DNA of 64,000 bases. Origin: Anseranas semipalmata (taxonomy: Eukaryota; Chordata; Aves; Anseriformes; Anseranatidae). Where the stretch lies: NCBI GenBank assembly GCA_013399115.1, contig VXAA01000606.1, positions 793,434-857,433 of the forward strand. The letters are read 5' to 3'. Below are positions 48,942 through 62,530 of the stretch, one piece after another. A program made the position numbers and the translations under genes. How positions within the stretch are numbered: the first letter of the stretch is position 1; each line of letters starts with the position of its first letter. Under the pieces are notes generated by a model. The model saw only the letters and a program-made list of their open reading frames with translations, made no database searches and was not told the origin of the DNA.

Positions 48942-49728
48942 CTGATAAATATTGAGTGGGAGGAGGGGAGGAGAAGAGTTTAATCAAACACTCTAATATC
49001 CTACTATTGCTTCAGAAACAGGATAATTTCAGCTACAAATGCATGCCAGGGCACATATTACAAATAAAGCTTCTATTTCAGAGACACTTTCCAGCTCCTG
49101 TCTGCTTTCTGATTACACCCATACCTTCCAGATTTTCCCTATCCCTCAGGGGAAAAAAAAAAGGGGGGGGGGGGGGGGGAGGGCAAAGCACTCTCGATGC
49201 CAAAACTAAATAGGACAGTAACAGAAACCTACCTTAGTTCCCTTTCAGGAGAAAGCTAGAAAGAATTTAATACAAACACAGAACCTCTTCTCTATATGTT
49301 TTGGATTAGTCCGCAGAAATAAATATGAGAATTTTAGCCTTAATAAAGGACATCTTTATTTTAAAAAGTATAATAGCCATCATTCTAGAATCCTATGGAC
49401 TTTTTAAACTAACTAATTTAGACCTGGTTTCTTCCTTCCCAAAGGAAGGAATATGGCTTATGTTTTACTTTAGGTGCTGTGAACAGTGCAACATCCACAC
49501 ATATCGTTTTCCCTATTCTAAAGCATGAAGCAAAACTACTGATGCAAACTAGATCAGAAAGCAATTTCGTGTTAACACAAACAAGCCCTTAAACATATAC
49601 AGAAATACACAGAATTTACATGTGTTCAGTGTTTTATGCATAAATAGTTTTTGTTCTTGCAACCATGCTAGAGCAACTCAAATCTTTTCAAAACAAACAC
49701 AAGAGCTTAGCCCAGAGACAATCTTTAC
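48942..49728 (-). other. MCTP2: MCTP2 intron D-E, 0.8 kb
   Basis: This is the shortest intron in the window. The donor is GTAAAG and the acceptor is ATTTATCAG. It contains an A10-G17 tract at 49153-49179, which is T/C-rich on the transcribed strand and lies about 210 bases before exon E. Confidence 0.85.
49153..49179. repeat. A10-G17 homopolymer pair
   Basis: Ten A then seventeen G on the plus strand, read as C17 T10 in the MCTP2 transcript. It lies in the short intron between exons D and E. The run length may be inexact in the assembly. Confidence 0.9.
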
Positions 49729-49803
49729 CTTCTTAGAAAATTTGCGGTTCTCCTCAGTGAAGCGCTTTTCTCGGGGCTTGAATGTTCTAATACTTGCTTT
49801 TAC
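49729..49803 (-). CDS. MCTP2: MCTP2 coding exon D: basic linker after the third C2 domain
   Basis: The 75-base, 25-codon exon encodes VKASIRTFKPREKRF followed by TEENRKFSKK. It joins the third C2 domain to the first membrane region and is rich in lysine and arginine, as in other MCTPs. The acceptor sits at the end of a T16 run and the donor is GTAAAG. Both ends are phase 0. Skipping this exon would remove 25 residues without a frameshift. Confidence 0.94.
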
Positions 49804-50815
49804 CTTAAAAAAAAAAAAAAAACCATGTACTTTGAAATACATTATTTCAGGATCTCTTTTCAGCCTCTACATGACTTACAAGGAGCTTCTAGGTATACAC
49901 AGCAATACCCTCCACAACCCTGGCACATGCCTCTCCAGCATCAATTAACAGCCTGAAGAGCAGCGACAGCACAGACCCCCCCCCAAACCTGTGACACCCC
50001 CTGATCCAGGGGTCCACCCCATCACACACATATAATCCTCAACCCACGGGATTCTGCAAGAGTTAAATTGGGCAAGGCTGAACTCACTTAAGGGTCATTC
50101 AGGAGCAGAGTGAAAGAAACCAAGGGGACATTACAGAGGAATTGAAATAAATATTTAGCCTCCTGCACATTCACTATAGGTGGAAGAACCTGGACCATCT
50201 CTGCCTGACACCTGGCAACAGCACTGCTCCCTGGATTTTGGTTGACCAGCCTCACCATACCACAAGGCCAGCAAAAGCAAGAGCTGCGGTACAGCCCACA
50301 ATGGCCTTAATAAATAGGATTCAATTCACTAAAGGCTGGAGGGCAAAAGCAATTGAGACTGACTCAGCCACCTAAAAACTAAGTGCAGCATGTACATGCC
50401 TCGTTAATTTTCCTGTCAACACCCTGGGAAGAGAACATCGTGGGTCAGCTTTTTGGGGAGGAAGTAGGTGTTAAAAGTAATGTATAATAATCTAAACATT
50501 AAGCCCTTTTCTGGCTGCTGCAAATGAAGCCCTTGTGTACAGTAATTGACACCTCCTTCCTAAGATGCCTGTGGTCACGGTAAGTCCTAAAGTGCCTCTG
50601 AATTGTCCCATCCACCTAGATGTGCTGTCACATTACGATGTGCCAATACCTCCTCATCTACTGTATGAAACAGACCCCCGCGACCAGATGCAGTTAGGTC
50701 AGAACTTTTCCTGCTTACCTCCTGGTTTTAAAGGATCAACTACCCCCCTTCCAGGTCCACACATTTCCCCATTCCTTACAGAAATGATATGCAAAGAGAA
50801 AATACTTTAACTTAC
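49804..50815 (-). other. MCTP2: MCTP2 intron C-D, 1.0 kb
   Basis: The donor is GTAAGT. The acceptor is unusual: a T16 run (A16 on the plus strand, 49807-49822) stands directly before AAG. The middle, about 49950-50300, is richer in GC and C runs than its surroundings, and I cannot assign it to a repeat family. Confidence 0.85.
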
Positions 50816-50917
50816 GGGATTAAACAGGACATCCAGCTCCAAGTAAATTACTCCTTTTGAAGCATGTTCCAAGTCTTTATTCTTCAGCGTGTAACAACTT
50901 TGTTTACCATTTCTAAT
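50816..50917 (-). CDS. MCTP2: MCTP2 coding exon C: end of third C2 domain
   Basis: The exon has 34 complete codons (102 bases), phase 0 at both ends. It encodes I-R-N-G-K-Q-S-C-Y, then [13 protein letters not shown], then [12 protein letters not shown]. The last part is the final beta strand of the C2 domain running into the linker. The acceptor is ACTATAG and the donor is GTAAGT. Compared with the human segment as I recall it, length is unchanged but the loop is more diverged (NGKQS against DGQPN), which is usual for this solvent-exposed loop. Confidence 0.95.
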
Positions 50918-52730
50918 CTATAGTTTGGGGGGAGAAAAAGCATCAATATTTTCCCAGCTGTAATTCACAATTTTAAAAGACACTACCAAAAAAAAAATCA
51001 CAAGCACAAAAATCCTCCCCAAACCCTGATAATATACTCAGAGCCTGAAATACAAAATGACCATTGGATTAGAGACCTATAAAATTGCAGATTAAATCTC
51101 TTATGGTCCAACTTTAATTTACAGACCTTGTACTTTATAGTAGAGCAGAGTACGCAATAACCAGTTTGAAAATTCTGCCCTGGAAGCCAGTGAGTTGAAG
51201 GGAAGTAATCAGCCTCCGTTATTACAGGTTGAAAATGGAATTTTTCTTCCAAAGTTCAGAAAGAGCCACAACAACAACTTACCTACCTACTGCACACTCC
51301 AGTACACGAACCCACTTCTTAATGCTTAGTTTACTGCAAAGTTGTCAAATTACTACCCAGGAAATGACCATAATCCCAAAGAAATTAATCAGCTTAAGTG
51401 GAGTGAATGTTAATGTAGCAAATGTTCAAAATTAACTAATTCATGTAAAAGACTTCTCCCCCCACACCCCCCTCCCAAATTTCAATACAATTTCTATGCT
51501 CTAATCTGCTCGTTGGCCCTATCGCATTAAATGTCTATAAAAAACAACAACAACGACAAACTCCCTAACCATTTTGTAAACTATTTGGCTCAAATAAAAA
51601 ACATTCTCTCTTCAAAAAGTGATGGCAGAAATGTATTTATTATACACAGTAGGATATGTATTGATTAAACATTTGGCTTTTTAGGAAGCAGACCAGTTAA
51701 TTCTAAACAGCAGTAACATAAAAAACTGCAGCTTACCAAAAAGCTACATTCAGGGACTGTAATGATCAAAGATTAAAGATAAGGGAGGAAATTTGGGGGC
51801 ATGAAATTGCAACCATATTTAAAACGGCTATTGCTGCTTTGGCATTTAGAAGAGGTACTCATATAAACCATGGCAGAAATGAGGAAGGAAAAAAAAAGGT
51901 ATAATGGGAACCAAGTGATTTCACATGACAAGGGAAAGGTCACCTTCCTTCCCAACATTGCTCCACCCTTTCTGTACCAAATAGCTTGTCAAAGGGTAGA
52001 TGGCTTTCCTGGCTAATGGTTAAAAGGGAAGAGGGCTCTCATAAAGACCAAGTTTGCATCCTCAGTGGTGTCCAAACAGGAACTCCAGCTTCTACTATGT
52101 TCTCATCCAAAACTTTGCTTATGCAGGCATTTGTAGGGTCTATTTAATAATAACAATAACAACAGGCATCGTACTAAACTGATCATGAACCTGCTCTGCT
52201 TTCACTGCAAGAGAAAACACAAAGAGTTGGAGGCAAAGGATGCTGCCAAGAAAGTGGCAGGCAAAACGCTATTTCAAAGACCCGCAGGTTCAGATAACCT
52301 GGAGCCCCAAAGCAGCAAATCTGCTGAAGTGCCTAGCCCCATTTCTAGGATCACATAGACTGACATCAGAGGGTCCTCAAGTTGACTACCACGTAAAATA
52401 TTGTCTGCCCATCAGAAAGGATTCTGCTTCTTCAACAGTTTCCCCCCATCCCCACCCCCAGCAAGGGCAGCAATAGTTTTAGAAGAGATGTAAGCGAGCA
52501 GGCGCATATCATAACAACATAATTCATAAATATGGAGAATCCAGAATTTGGTGGCTGAATTTCTGTGTATTTCAGTTACAAACATCTCAACTTTTCATCC
52601 TTTGGATGAAATCCTTTCATACCTTAGGAATAAGAACAAGTGGAAATCTGTCTGGATATACTTTTTACCTACATCTTTTAAGAGCATAGCCAACCAGGAA
52701 AGACATCTCACATGCTGCTAAATTCACTGC

Positions 52731-52751
52731 AAAAAAAAAAAAAAAAAAAAA
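52731..52751. repeat. A21 homopolymer
   Basis: 21 A residues on the plus strand, in intron B-C. No source element is recognised. Confidence 0.9.
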
Positions 52752-55700
52752 GGAAAAGGAATGCTGTCACTACTGAGAAGTTCTGACTACGTGGCATTCT
52801 GCACTCAAAAAATACTTCTGACTTCGGAGTAAATATTCTTCATTTGCACAACTGGAGCTGAATCAAACATTTTGAGTTTGTCCCTAGGTGTGTTTGTACA
52901 GTAACTTTCAAATCAGCAACAAAACTTCCATCTCCATCATTCTTTGGAAATGGGAGTTTGTTGCTTGGAAAATTTTTTAAAATGGTGTTGTTGTTGCTGC
53001 TATTTTGAAATTGGACAGGGCAGAAACGATTGCAGTGCAGATCCAGTTTTACAGTCAGCTCCATTTGGCATCCTTAATTCTAAATGTTTGACTTGCTAGT
53101 AAAAGATGTACAATTATAACTCAGCCTAAGACTAAACATTCATAAAGATTTCCTGACTTTTGACCTTCTTCAGGGTAAAAAAAAAAAAAGGCACAAGAAA
53201 AAACATTTCTTTCTTTCTCATGGCATTTCTCCGCTGCATTTTCATTTGGATAAAAAGAAAAAAACCTTGGAAAAAAAAACGTCAAACAAAAGTCTCTCTT
53301 ACAGTTTTGGCAACGTGCTAAGCCAATGTGGTTCAGCAAAAGGTGTAGGGTAATTCTAACATCCATGACTGCATGGAGATTAGATCAGTGGCATGTTTCA
53401 ACTGTGCCCAGAAGAAAACATCCAAAATAGCTTTTAATACGCTACATTTTCATTGTATTCTGTTCTTGGTCTAGAGTTCAGATTCTGTTCAACATTTCCC
53501 TCTATCTCAAGAGACGGACAGTCATATTAATTTCATTTTGGATCCATTTCTTTCTCCTCTCTGGGTACTTTTCCCCTCTCTCTGCTATTTGCAAAGACTG
53601 CTTAAATGTTCTCTCCAGCTGTGGAAAAGGTGAGCAAATGTTGCAGCTTGGGCTGCGGTCCTAGAACGAACATAAATTCAGAAAGATCAAATTTCTTCTG
53701 TCACCCAAACGTCTTTCACTACATACCTGATCTCATTCAGTGAATAGTCCTGATATCTCTGTCTAAAATAAGTTACCTTTCCCATAAATATTTACCTATA
53801 CTTACGTAAAAGGAGAAAGAATGGAATGGAAAGGAATATTGAAATTAAAAGTGAAAATACCTGCAGGTTAGATCCTTGAAGAGACATTATCAATATTATT
53901 CCTTTATTAGTGATTTATATATATAAAACCTCATGGAATACTAATAACTGCATTTTTTGAAAGCTTGTTAATAGCATACAACATACTGGGGCTCAGTCAA
54001 CAACCAAGACTGACCATAATCACATGATTACCATGAGTAGTGCCCACCCCACTGACATGCTTCATTGTGCAAGGTTACCATCAGAAAAAAAAAAATCGAA
54101 AAAAGTCACCATTTTCATCCCATGGGAATTTCTGATATTTGAGGCATTTCCATGTTCTGAAACAACTCAGAAAGACAAAATATCACTATTGGTATTTTAA
54201 CAGAACAATTCACACCTTCTGCAATCACAGTCCCTCCATACAGGACCATGCAAAGGAAAACATCAGCTGGAAGACAAGCTAAAATTCTTTGTGCATTCAG
54301 TATTCAGATCTACAAGAGCACTTCAGACAGAGGCAACCTCTGGCAGTGCTTCAACTTGCCTTGCCTTCTTCCAGCTGGAAGGAAACATTCAGGTGCATGA
54401 GACCACAGCACAGTCAAGGCCCAAAGTGCACCAGGTTCCCTTCAAATGAATGAATATGTTTGCTAAACTCTTCTCACAGATGTCCCCAGTAAAACAAATG
54501 TGACTAAACACAGTATTGATGCAGCCAGCCAATGCTAAATCTATTAAGCAACAACCTTCTGACCGCTTGGGAATTTTAATGAAATAGCGAAAGCTGAGAT
54601 TGATATGACACAAAACACTGAGAAGACAGGACCCTTACGCAGCAAAGGGTGTTTTTTCATTGCTCTTGTCTCAAAGAAATATGGTTTAGTGGCTTTTTTT
54701 TTTTACATTGATTTTAAGAAAACTTCACTCTGTATCCAGCTTTGATGCAGATTCAGTGTCATATATTGATGACCTGACAGAACAATGCTGGGTTAAACCT
54801 CTGTACATCAACACCCGTGACGTGCAGAAAGGGTAATGGCTACTCTCCAAGGGTAATTCATCTAAAGCATTTGGGACCCCTGATATTCCTGCTTGAGCTC
54901 ATTGCTGATGCACAATGTCATACCATTTGCCCTGAATAACATAAAGCTGTCTCGTAATAGACACACACCTAGTCTTATCAAAAGACATTTCCCCAGGAAA
55001 AGATGAAAGCAAGGCACATATTTGATCCACCTGGACAAGAAGAAAGTTTTTTTTTTTGTTTCTCCTCAGCCTGGTAATATATGTTTAGATTTTAAAAGAA
55101 ATGCCCATTCATTCATCCCAAACACTTTGCCCCAAACATTTCACTTCTAATAACCTTCTGTGGGATCCAAAGTAAAATGGAAATGTGGATTCTTGGCAGA
55201 GGGTTGATGACCAAAGACTAAATGTGTATGGAGCTGATTGTTTGAAAGCCGGCAGACACTGTCTTTCAGGCAGTGTGAGGAGATGCTGAAAGCCCCAGGA
55301 GCACAAGCCACTGAGGCCAGGATCTCAAGTGGCACTCAAAGACATTCCCCTGTCAATAAAATTTTCAATGAGTAGTGCATGGTCAAAGCACAATATTTCA
55401 TTCCAGAAATAAGGTGTCCTCTTTTCTGGAAGAGATGTTTTTTACCTTCATTCCAAGATTTCTGGTTCATGAGAGGAGTAAAAATCAGAACAGACGATCC
55501 CCTCCACAGCTACTTCTGTGACATAAGTGCAGCATTTTCACTGTTCTCTCAAACTCTAAAGCTTTCTCCTACAAAAGGGTGTACACTTATGGTCAAGTGC
55601 TAAGTAATCGCAATTGGCAGGTGCCTGTTCTCTGAATCCAGGCCATGTTTTAGATAATTAAGCTTGCAGAAGTCGTGCTAGTTGTTTTCACTGTATTGTT

Positions 55701-56009
55701 GGCTACCAACCTTGCTTGGCACTTGAAAACAATTCAGAGACCTCTTCCTGTTTGCTGAAAAAAGGGCGCAGCTGAAGTCTACTCTGAGCTGATAATTCAG
55801 CAGATAAAAACATTCCAGTCTGCAATACAACTCTTCACTCAAAGGTCTCTCTACATAAGGATATTTGATATACCCTGCTTTCAGATTTCTTGAAGCACAT
55901 GATAAGCTTCTATGCATCTAACTTGCAGCCTCCTAGGAGATAGGAGTCTCCTGAAGCAAAACAAAAGAGACAGAGCCTTATAAAGGGAAACATAGTTGCT
56001 TTCAGTAAG

Positions 56010-56130
56010 ATCTAGGACACAAATGGACAAAGAGCTGGAAAGGACTTGGATAATTAGCTCGAGTCCCTTAAAACCTACCAAATCTCTAAACCTATCAAAC
56101 TCCTTTCTTGAAGCAATGAAGTTTTTGCCT
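56010..56130 (-). mobile_element. Probable ancient CR1 3' end relic
   Basis: The plus strand has AGAGCTGGAAAGGACTTGG and then a CTCGAGTCC block. This is the reverse complement of the CR1 3' UTR segment that normally reads like GGACTAGATGACC...CCTTTCCAGCTC. It is degraded, and the ends are uncertain. Confidence 0.45.
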
Positions 56131-59100
56131 TACTTCTCCATTTCCCAGTATCATTTTCAGCTCCTAACACATAAGCCTGCTCTGTTCAGTGGTGTACATG
56201 GTCTTCCCTCTCCTCGCCCAGTTTCTGAGAAAGCAATCTCTCTTGCAGCCCAAAGCTTAGACAAGCCGGACTCTACAGGTCACCTTTGGCAAGACAGTGC
56301 TCCATTTTGTTGAATATCCTGGTAGCAGTAATTTGTGTCTTTTCCGGTGTAAATGCCACTTCTGTGAATGTGGCTATCTGGAGCTGTGAACAGTGTTTGA
56401 AATAAGGTCTCTTCTACATGCTGTAGAGGAAGAGAGTAGTTTGACAAAGAATGGCAGGAGAAAAAAAATACAATAGGTTGATTAACGTGGAAAAGCTAGA
56501 AGTAAAATGCAAGCCCTGCATTTGGATATCATCTTCCTGAAATAGCAAAAGGCAAATCACTACTTCTTTCCCTCTGTCCTCCACCTACCTGCAAATAAAT
56601 TCCAAATTCAGTGTAATGCTATCAATGTGTCTGCAGTACATATTAATAGAGCTGTATGAGAAAAAAGCAAATCATGTAGTCATCCAATATTGCTTCATCG
56701 AGCCTATCAAAAGAATGTGAAGTTTTATTCATCACCTGACTCTTTAAAGCTCTTCCTGTGTTGCCTAGTCTTTTTATGTTTATTTGGGTGCATGCTATAA
56801 GCCTAGATCAAGGGTGACAGTCAAGGGTGAATGGAAAGCATGAACCTAATTTCACTGTCTGTGAATATTTGTGCATTAATATTATCTGTGTGTTAATGTT
56901 AATATAATGATTATGTGTGCATGTTTGCAAAATGCCAGTGCAAGACTTCCGGAAACTTTTAAACCAAAGTTCTCCGTCAAATTAAACATTTCATATTCCT
57001 CCAACATATACTCTATTCAAGGCAATTTTTCATTAAGAAAATGTAGTCACCCATGAACAACTCCTGAAGTAAACTTATTTCATGTGCTGACAGCTCCCAA
57101 CTCAAACTGGTGCATTTTTAACTATATGGGTGGGGGGTAGGGGGGTGCAAATGCACTTCTATTTTCAAAAGGGAATTTAATGCAAGACAAATATTTGGCC
57201 TGACTACCTACGAGAAATTAAATGTGTATGATTTGTGAGGCTTCATTGAGTCTTTGACTATTGTTCTCTTTCAGCATATTTATCTAAATGTTTCAAGGGA
57301 TACATTCAAATTTATAGTGAAAATCACAACATACATCGAAATATCCATTTCAAGAAAAAGAGCTTAGAAAATTGCAGTTCTGTCTGAGCAGAGTAAGTTA
57401 ATAGGTGCAAAATGTTTTTAATCAGAAACAGAAATGAATATATTTACACTAGATTTGACTGAAATAGGAGGCAGAGAAGTTTGGATGGGAAGGAAGAAAA
57501 TCAGTTGGCAAGGGAAAGCAAACAATTTTTATTTTATTTTTGTGTCTCAAACTTTGGACAAAAAGCCTATGCTGAATAGAGTTTGGACACTACCACACAC
57601 ATGCACTCCCCTCCTCTGCCTTGTTACATGCTTCCTAAGGGATACTTGACAAATGCCTATAAAATCAACAGAAAATCCAAATCTAACATCTTCTCACTGT
57701 GAGCCCACACAGCCTGCTGCCGATCATGCAGACCATTTGGCAAACACTGGATCTGCAGGAGAGCAGCTGCTCCAGCCACTCTCTTCCAGTAACATCAGAG
57801 AGATGAGGACTTTGGGAAAAATTAACAAAGTGATCAAAAATGGAATAAAAGATGTTAAGAGTTTTTCCTCCCTGTAAACATCAAATCATCCTTCATGCCA
57901 AACTGACTTTAATATTGTTCTAAAACTGGAGATATTGACAACTTAAGCCACTAAAATAGACAACCTAAAATATCCCCAGCCTCAGAAAGAACTTGCAGCA
58001 TGAGCAACGGAGGGAAGCACTGCAGGACACTCAGCAGCTCGAACGCAGGTATGTTCATATCAAATGCACACGTATGCACCCCACTGAATAGGCTTTTCCC
58101 CCCGTTGGAGACTCAGACTGTTCTACCAAGTCCCAAAACAGAAGTTTTATTGTTATTTTACCTACAGTGACTCCAGTCAGGCCGGTACCCGGGTCTCTGG
58201 GTGTACTGGTGGGGTACAACAGCTCTGGCTAGCATTGCTTCTTGAGTGCAGCATTGTGGCAATGAAAGCCCAGTATTTACCCCGCAGCCTCTCCTGCAGT
58301 TTATACATATCTTATCCCCAAATCCCAGGTCACCCATGTTCTGGACTCCAGAACAGCTTAGAAAGAGCACATGGTGGATGAAAATAAACACACTTTCCTG
58401 AAGAGATTCAGAAGCCACATTGCTTTTAACTTGCATGCACAAGAAATATACATATTTAAACAAAATAATAACAAAACTGGAGCACATTATCCTATTTCTT
58501 TACCACTATAAAGCATTCTTTAAGCTGGGATCATATTCTCTAAAACGGTTCAAGAGCTTTCCGGGCAGTTCATTATTTATTTGGAAACATCAAATATTTG
58601 TAGTTCAACTTCCCCTCTCTGATCTTGATTGGTCCCTTTCCTAAGATGTGCCCATATATTTCTCAGCTAACCCTGAGGGGCTTGTATGGCCCGCTTTGAT
58701 TTAATGGGATTTTTGCTTTCCCTCTAGAAACCTCCCATTACTCCAGACTCTGCAAGGATGGACCCCCACTAACCCATTACCACAACAGAGCCTTTCCTGC
58801 ACCTGCCCACCTTTAAGACTCAAACTCGTCTTAAATATGAGAGATGTATGCCAGCCTTTCTGCAGAGGTGAATATACTTTCACAGGGATGGTTCAAAACA
58901 ATACTGCAATTTTGTACTCTATAATTTCAATCAGGATTCACCGGCTGCCTATTCAAGAGAGCTATTACCCACAGCATCACACTATGCATTACCAAAAGGT
59001 TCACACTACTACATGCATCACTTGCTTCATGTTATACGTTGCAAGCATGTTTGTACAGGGTTCGACACAGTACTCACTGCATGAATACCTGTCACATCGT

Positions 59101-60095
59101 CTCCTCCCCATAGCAAATAGACAGCAAAATGCTGATGCCTCAGAACTCAAGGAAAACCCCATGCTTGAGGTTAAATCTGCTTACACAACAGCTGGAGTGA
59201 TATGAACACAAGGGTCCCACGAGGCCTTTAGCCCCAGCTACTAATTGATTTAACAAAAGCCAGAGTCTAGAAAGTTACTCCCAAACTTTACTGCAAAATT
59301 TACCAGAATCTTCTGTGATACTGCAAATACACACACAGACCTGTTTACATCCTCTTGATCTGGTTTACGTTACTATTACCAGCCTTGTTCTAAATTAAAT
59401 CAGTCTTACCAAATACAAAGCTGCTTTTCCCCATTTCTCTATTAATGTCTTTTAATGACCCTTTCATGTTCCCTTCTCTTTAGCTTGGCCTTTTCTGGCC
59501 ATTTTTGAAAAAGCTTTAACTCTCCTTAATCTCCAGAGCAACCACTTTCCCCTGAGCTTGCTTTGTTTCCAGTTTTGATTTTATACTCCCATGGTAGCAT
59601 TCGCTCTTCACATATTTGTTTACAGAACAAAAGCCACCAGTCTTTAAAAGCACTGTGGAGTAGAAAACACCCCTTTTAGGTAATTTTATTCAGCTGTGCC
59701 AATAACAACAGCTATCTCTAGTCAATCCTACTGTGATGTGCAATTACTTTCTTGGAGTAAAAAGAAGCAAGACAGAACAAAGACATGCATAAAATGTTAC
59801 CTTCGGAAGATGATGTGGAAACATACAGAACTCAGTTATGTTTTCAGACCTACACGGCATATAGTACTGATGAAGTACAGACACTTCAGCAATTTTCTTT
59901 CCAATCAACCAACTTTCTACTAAAATGGGTTGGCAATGATTGTTACACTAAGGAGGACTATAAACACTGCCAGCTAAGGCACATATAGATCACAAAACCT
60001 GTTTATCTCCAAATCTGTGTTGCTTTGTACTAAGGCAAAAAGAAATGCAACTTGCTCCCAAAGTTTGAATGATATACGTGGCAAAGGTAACTTAC

Positions 60096-60198
60096 AGACA
60101 GCAAAGGGATGGCAACTTTTCCAAGAAAATCAGGGGGTTTATCTCCATCTTCATCAAACACTGTCACTTCCAGAACGTCATGAATATCTTTAATAGGA
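60096..60198 (-). CDS. MCTP2: MCTP2 coding exon B: third C2 domain, calcium loop 3
   Basis: The 103-base exon begins with the third base of the split phenylalanine codon and then encodes 34 full codons. It reads [19 protein letters not shown] followed by [15 protein letters not shown]. The aspartates in FDEDGD and PPDF match the third calcium-binding loop of a C2 domain, so calcium binding is probably retained. The acceptor is ATTACAG and the donor is GTAAGT. The segment is almost identical to mammalian MCTP2 as remembered, which indicates strong constraint. Confidence 0.97.
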
Positions 60199-62530
60199 CT
60201 GTAATGAAAAATGCAGACAAAAAATGATATTCAATACATATGCACAGTCTTCTCCACAAAGATCTGAGAACACTGTTTTACTAATTAAGTCTGTATTACC
60301 TTGGAGTATAAAACTAGCATTTAATTAAATTCCAAAAAATTGAATCAAATGATGGGTATTCCCCAAGCTTTCCCCTCATGTTGTAGTCACATAACTAGGT
60401 GAAGAAAATAACTACCAGACAGTGACATTTTTTGTGCATTGTTGTAGATTTTAACAGTGTAGAACTCCACTCTCAAACAGAGAAAGCTGGTGACTGAGAG
60501 GTCCAGGGCTGAATTCAAAACCAGGCTTCAGGACAGTAAGTATACATGAAAAAAAATCCAGGAAACAAAACTTATGTAATTTCATTTGACTTGGGCTGTT
60601 ATCTTCCTTTTAATGTACTAACAAAGCCAATTACTTAAAAATAAATCTAACAACCCTAATTATAGGCCAATGTACGATATTTTTGTTCCGTTCACTACAA
60701 ATGCTTGACCAATGTGGTAGCAGGCACTCAATCCTGAGTATTTATCAGATCATAAACAAATCAGAGTCTCATTTGAGAAAAGTTATGTGTGCCTGCAAAA
60801 GCCTGGGTAACCGGAGATGACTTAAGAGTTGCATTCATTATCTCCTCTCTTCCTTTTTCCACATGCTAGAATTAAAGAAAGAGGCACATAGCGTTTTTGT
60901 TATTTAACTGAGTGCAGCCGTTCTACCCAGCAGACTGTTTCAGAGCAGTCCTGCTCCTGGGACCTGTGCTTGCGACACCATGGAGTCACTCCTCACCAAG
61001 CCATGTCAGGACCTAAAAGCCACCTGGGTATCCCTCCAGCTAGCAGCCGCAGCATCTTCTTCAAAGTGACCCAGGCACTAGTGGCAGCCAAACTACCATG
61101 ATACTCACTGTTTACAAGACACTGTCTTTAACATACATCAAAATGTCTCAGTTCAACAACTGTCCATATTGTCATATACAAGCCACTACAATTTTCCATA
61201 CAATATAGATACCAGTGGTATACAATACTAAAAAAACAGTGTCATACAGATAAGTGTGTTGCAGTAAATCTGAATATGATGGCAAAGGCTCTCTGGTGGT
61301 ATTGAATGCTCCAGCTGAAATGGATTCACTCAGAACAATCCACTATGGTCCAAAAGAAATCTAAACATCAATAGCTTTTAAGGAGTTTGATCTCAATTAA
61401 AAGAAAAAGAAAAAAGCCAGAATTCTGAAGGGAGTTGTGAGAGCCTGTTTGGCTCTGTGCATTTGGTGCTTAGAGTAGCCATGCAACAGCAATAAGAAAG
61501 TTAGTGATAATCCACAACTGACATTTCTGAGACCCTTAGGAAGAATAGAAACAAACCATTTTTAAAAAAATATTTTGGATTCTTATTAGGTTTATTTTGT
61601 TGGCTGAACATCCAAAAAGACTCATCCGTTGGCACAATCTCAGAATAAACAATGATGAGTGGAATCTTCTGGAGAACAAAGTAAGAGAAAGGAAAGGACT
61701 CCAAGAGACATGCATTCAGCTGCATCCATGAATTAAACAGAAATCCAGCAAAGTACTTCTAGGTACTTTTTATAGTGTCTGCGTTCAGCTAAGTGTTTTG
61801 GAATGTTGTTTTTGCAAGAATTCTCAAACTGTTCTTTCAGTGGACAGGTGTAAATGTCATAAATGCTCAATTGCCAGTCCTCACAGTTGCCTTCTTTACC
61901 ACAGACTACTACAGTCTTGGAGACATTTATCTTGCCCAGTTATTCACAAAGATCTTTGTCAGCATAAAGGAAGATAAAAATTTTGCTGCCAATAACTAAA
62001 CTATCATTTTTTGTTACTAAGTCACCCCAAAAATGCATACTTCAGTTTTCATTAAAATCTATACTTCTAATTTGGGTTAAGCAATCTTTGACTAGTTTAA
62101 ATTCATAAGATATAACAGGAACAATGTGAGCTCTAATTTTCTGCTTGCTTACAAATTAAATGAGGTATCCTACCATGGTTCAATGAAACATTTTAAATTA
62201 TGGAAAATGTAGGCGTATCTGGTCTCCACTTTGTTATATTATCTCTTGGATCCAGATATGACTCCATTATGTCTAGTCGTGATTCTTCCTATAAATATCA
62301 CAGTAATTCTTCTTTTAATGACTTCTATTAATAAACTCCATGCAAGAACTAGTAAAAGGCAAAAGGCTTTAATTGAGTTATATTTGATATTTCTCCAACA
62401 TCCTCTTCTGACTATGAAAAAATGACATATCTTAAACTTGACCTTTGTATTTTTCCAAAGTCAATAGCTTTTATAGATAAGCTGCTAACTGTTTGGCATT
62501 TCAGCATGTTTTCAAAAGCAATCCACTTAC
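60199..62530 (-). other. MCTP2: MCTP2 intron A-B, 2.3 kb
   Basis: The donor is GTAAGT and the acceptor is TTTCATTACAG. The sequence is mostly AT-rich, with one moderately GC-richer patch at about 60900-61100 that I cannot classify. The small open frames here have no recognisable domain. Confidence 0.85.

Larger units (their letters stand above)
50918..60095 (-). other. MCTP2: MCTP2 intron B-C, 9.2 kb
   Basis: The donor is GTAAGT and the acceptor is CAAACTATAG. The intron contains a probable antisense CR1 relic at about 56010-56130, an A21 run at 52731-52751, and several short A or T runs. No RNA gene or extra exon was recognised. Open frames of 60-110 codons on both strands show no domain or splice support. 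Confidence 0.85.

Noticed and set aside
58837..59205. 122-codon plus-strand open frame
   Set aside because: It lies antisense in MCTP2 intron B-C. No domain, promoter or splice evidence was seen.
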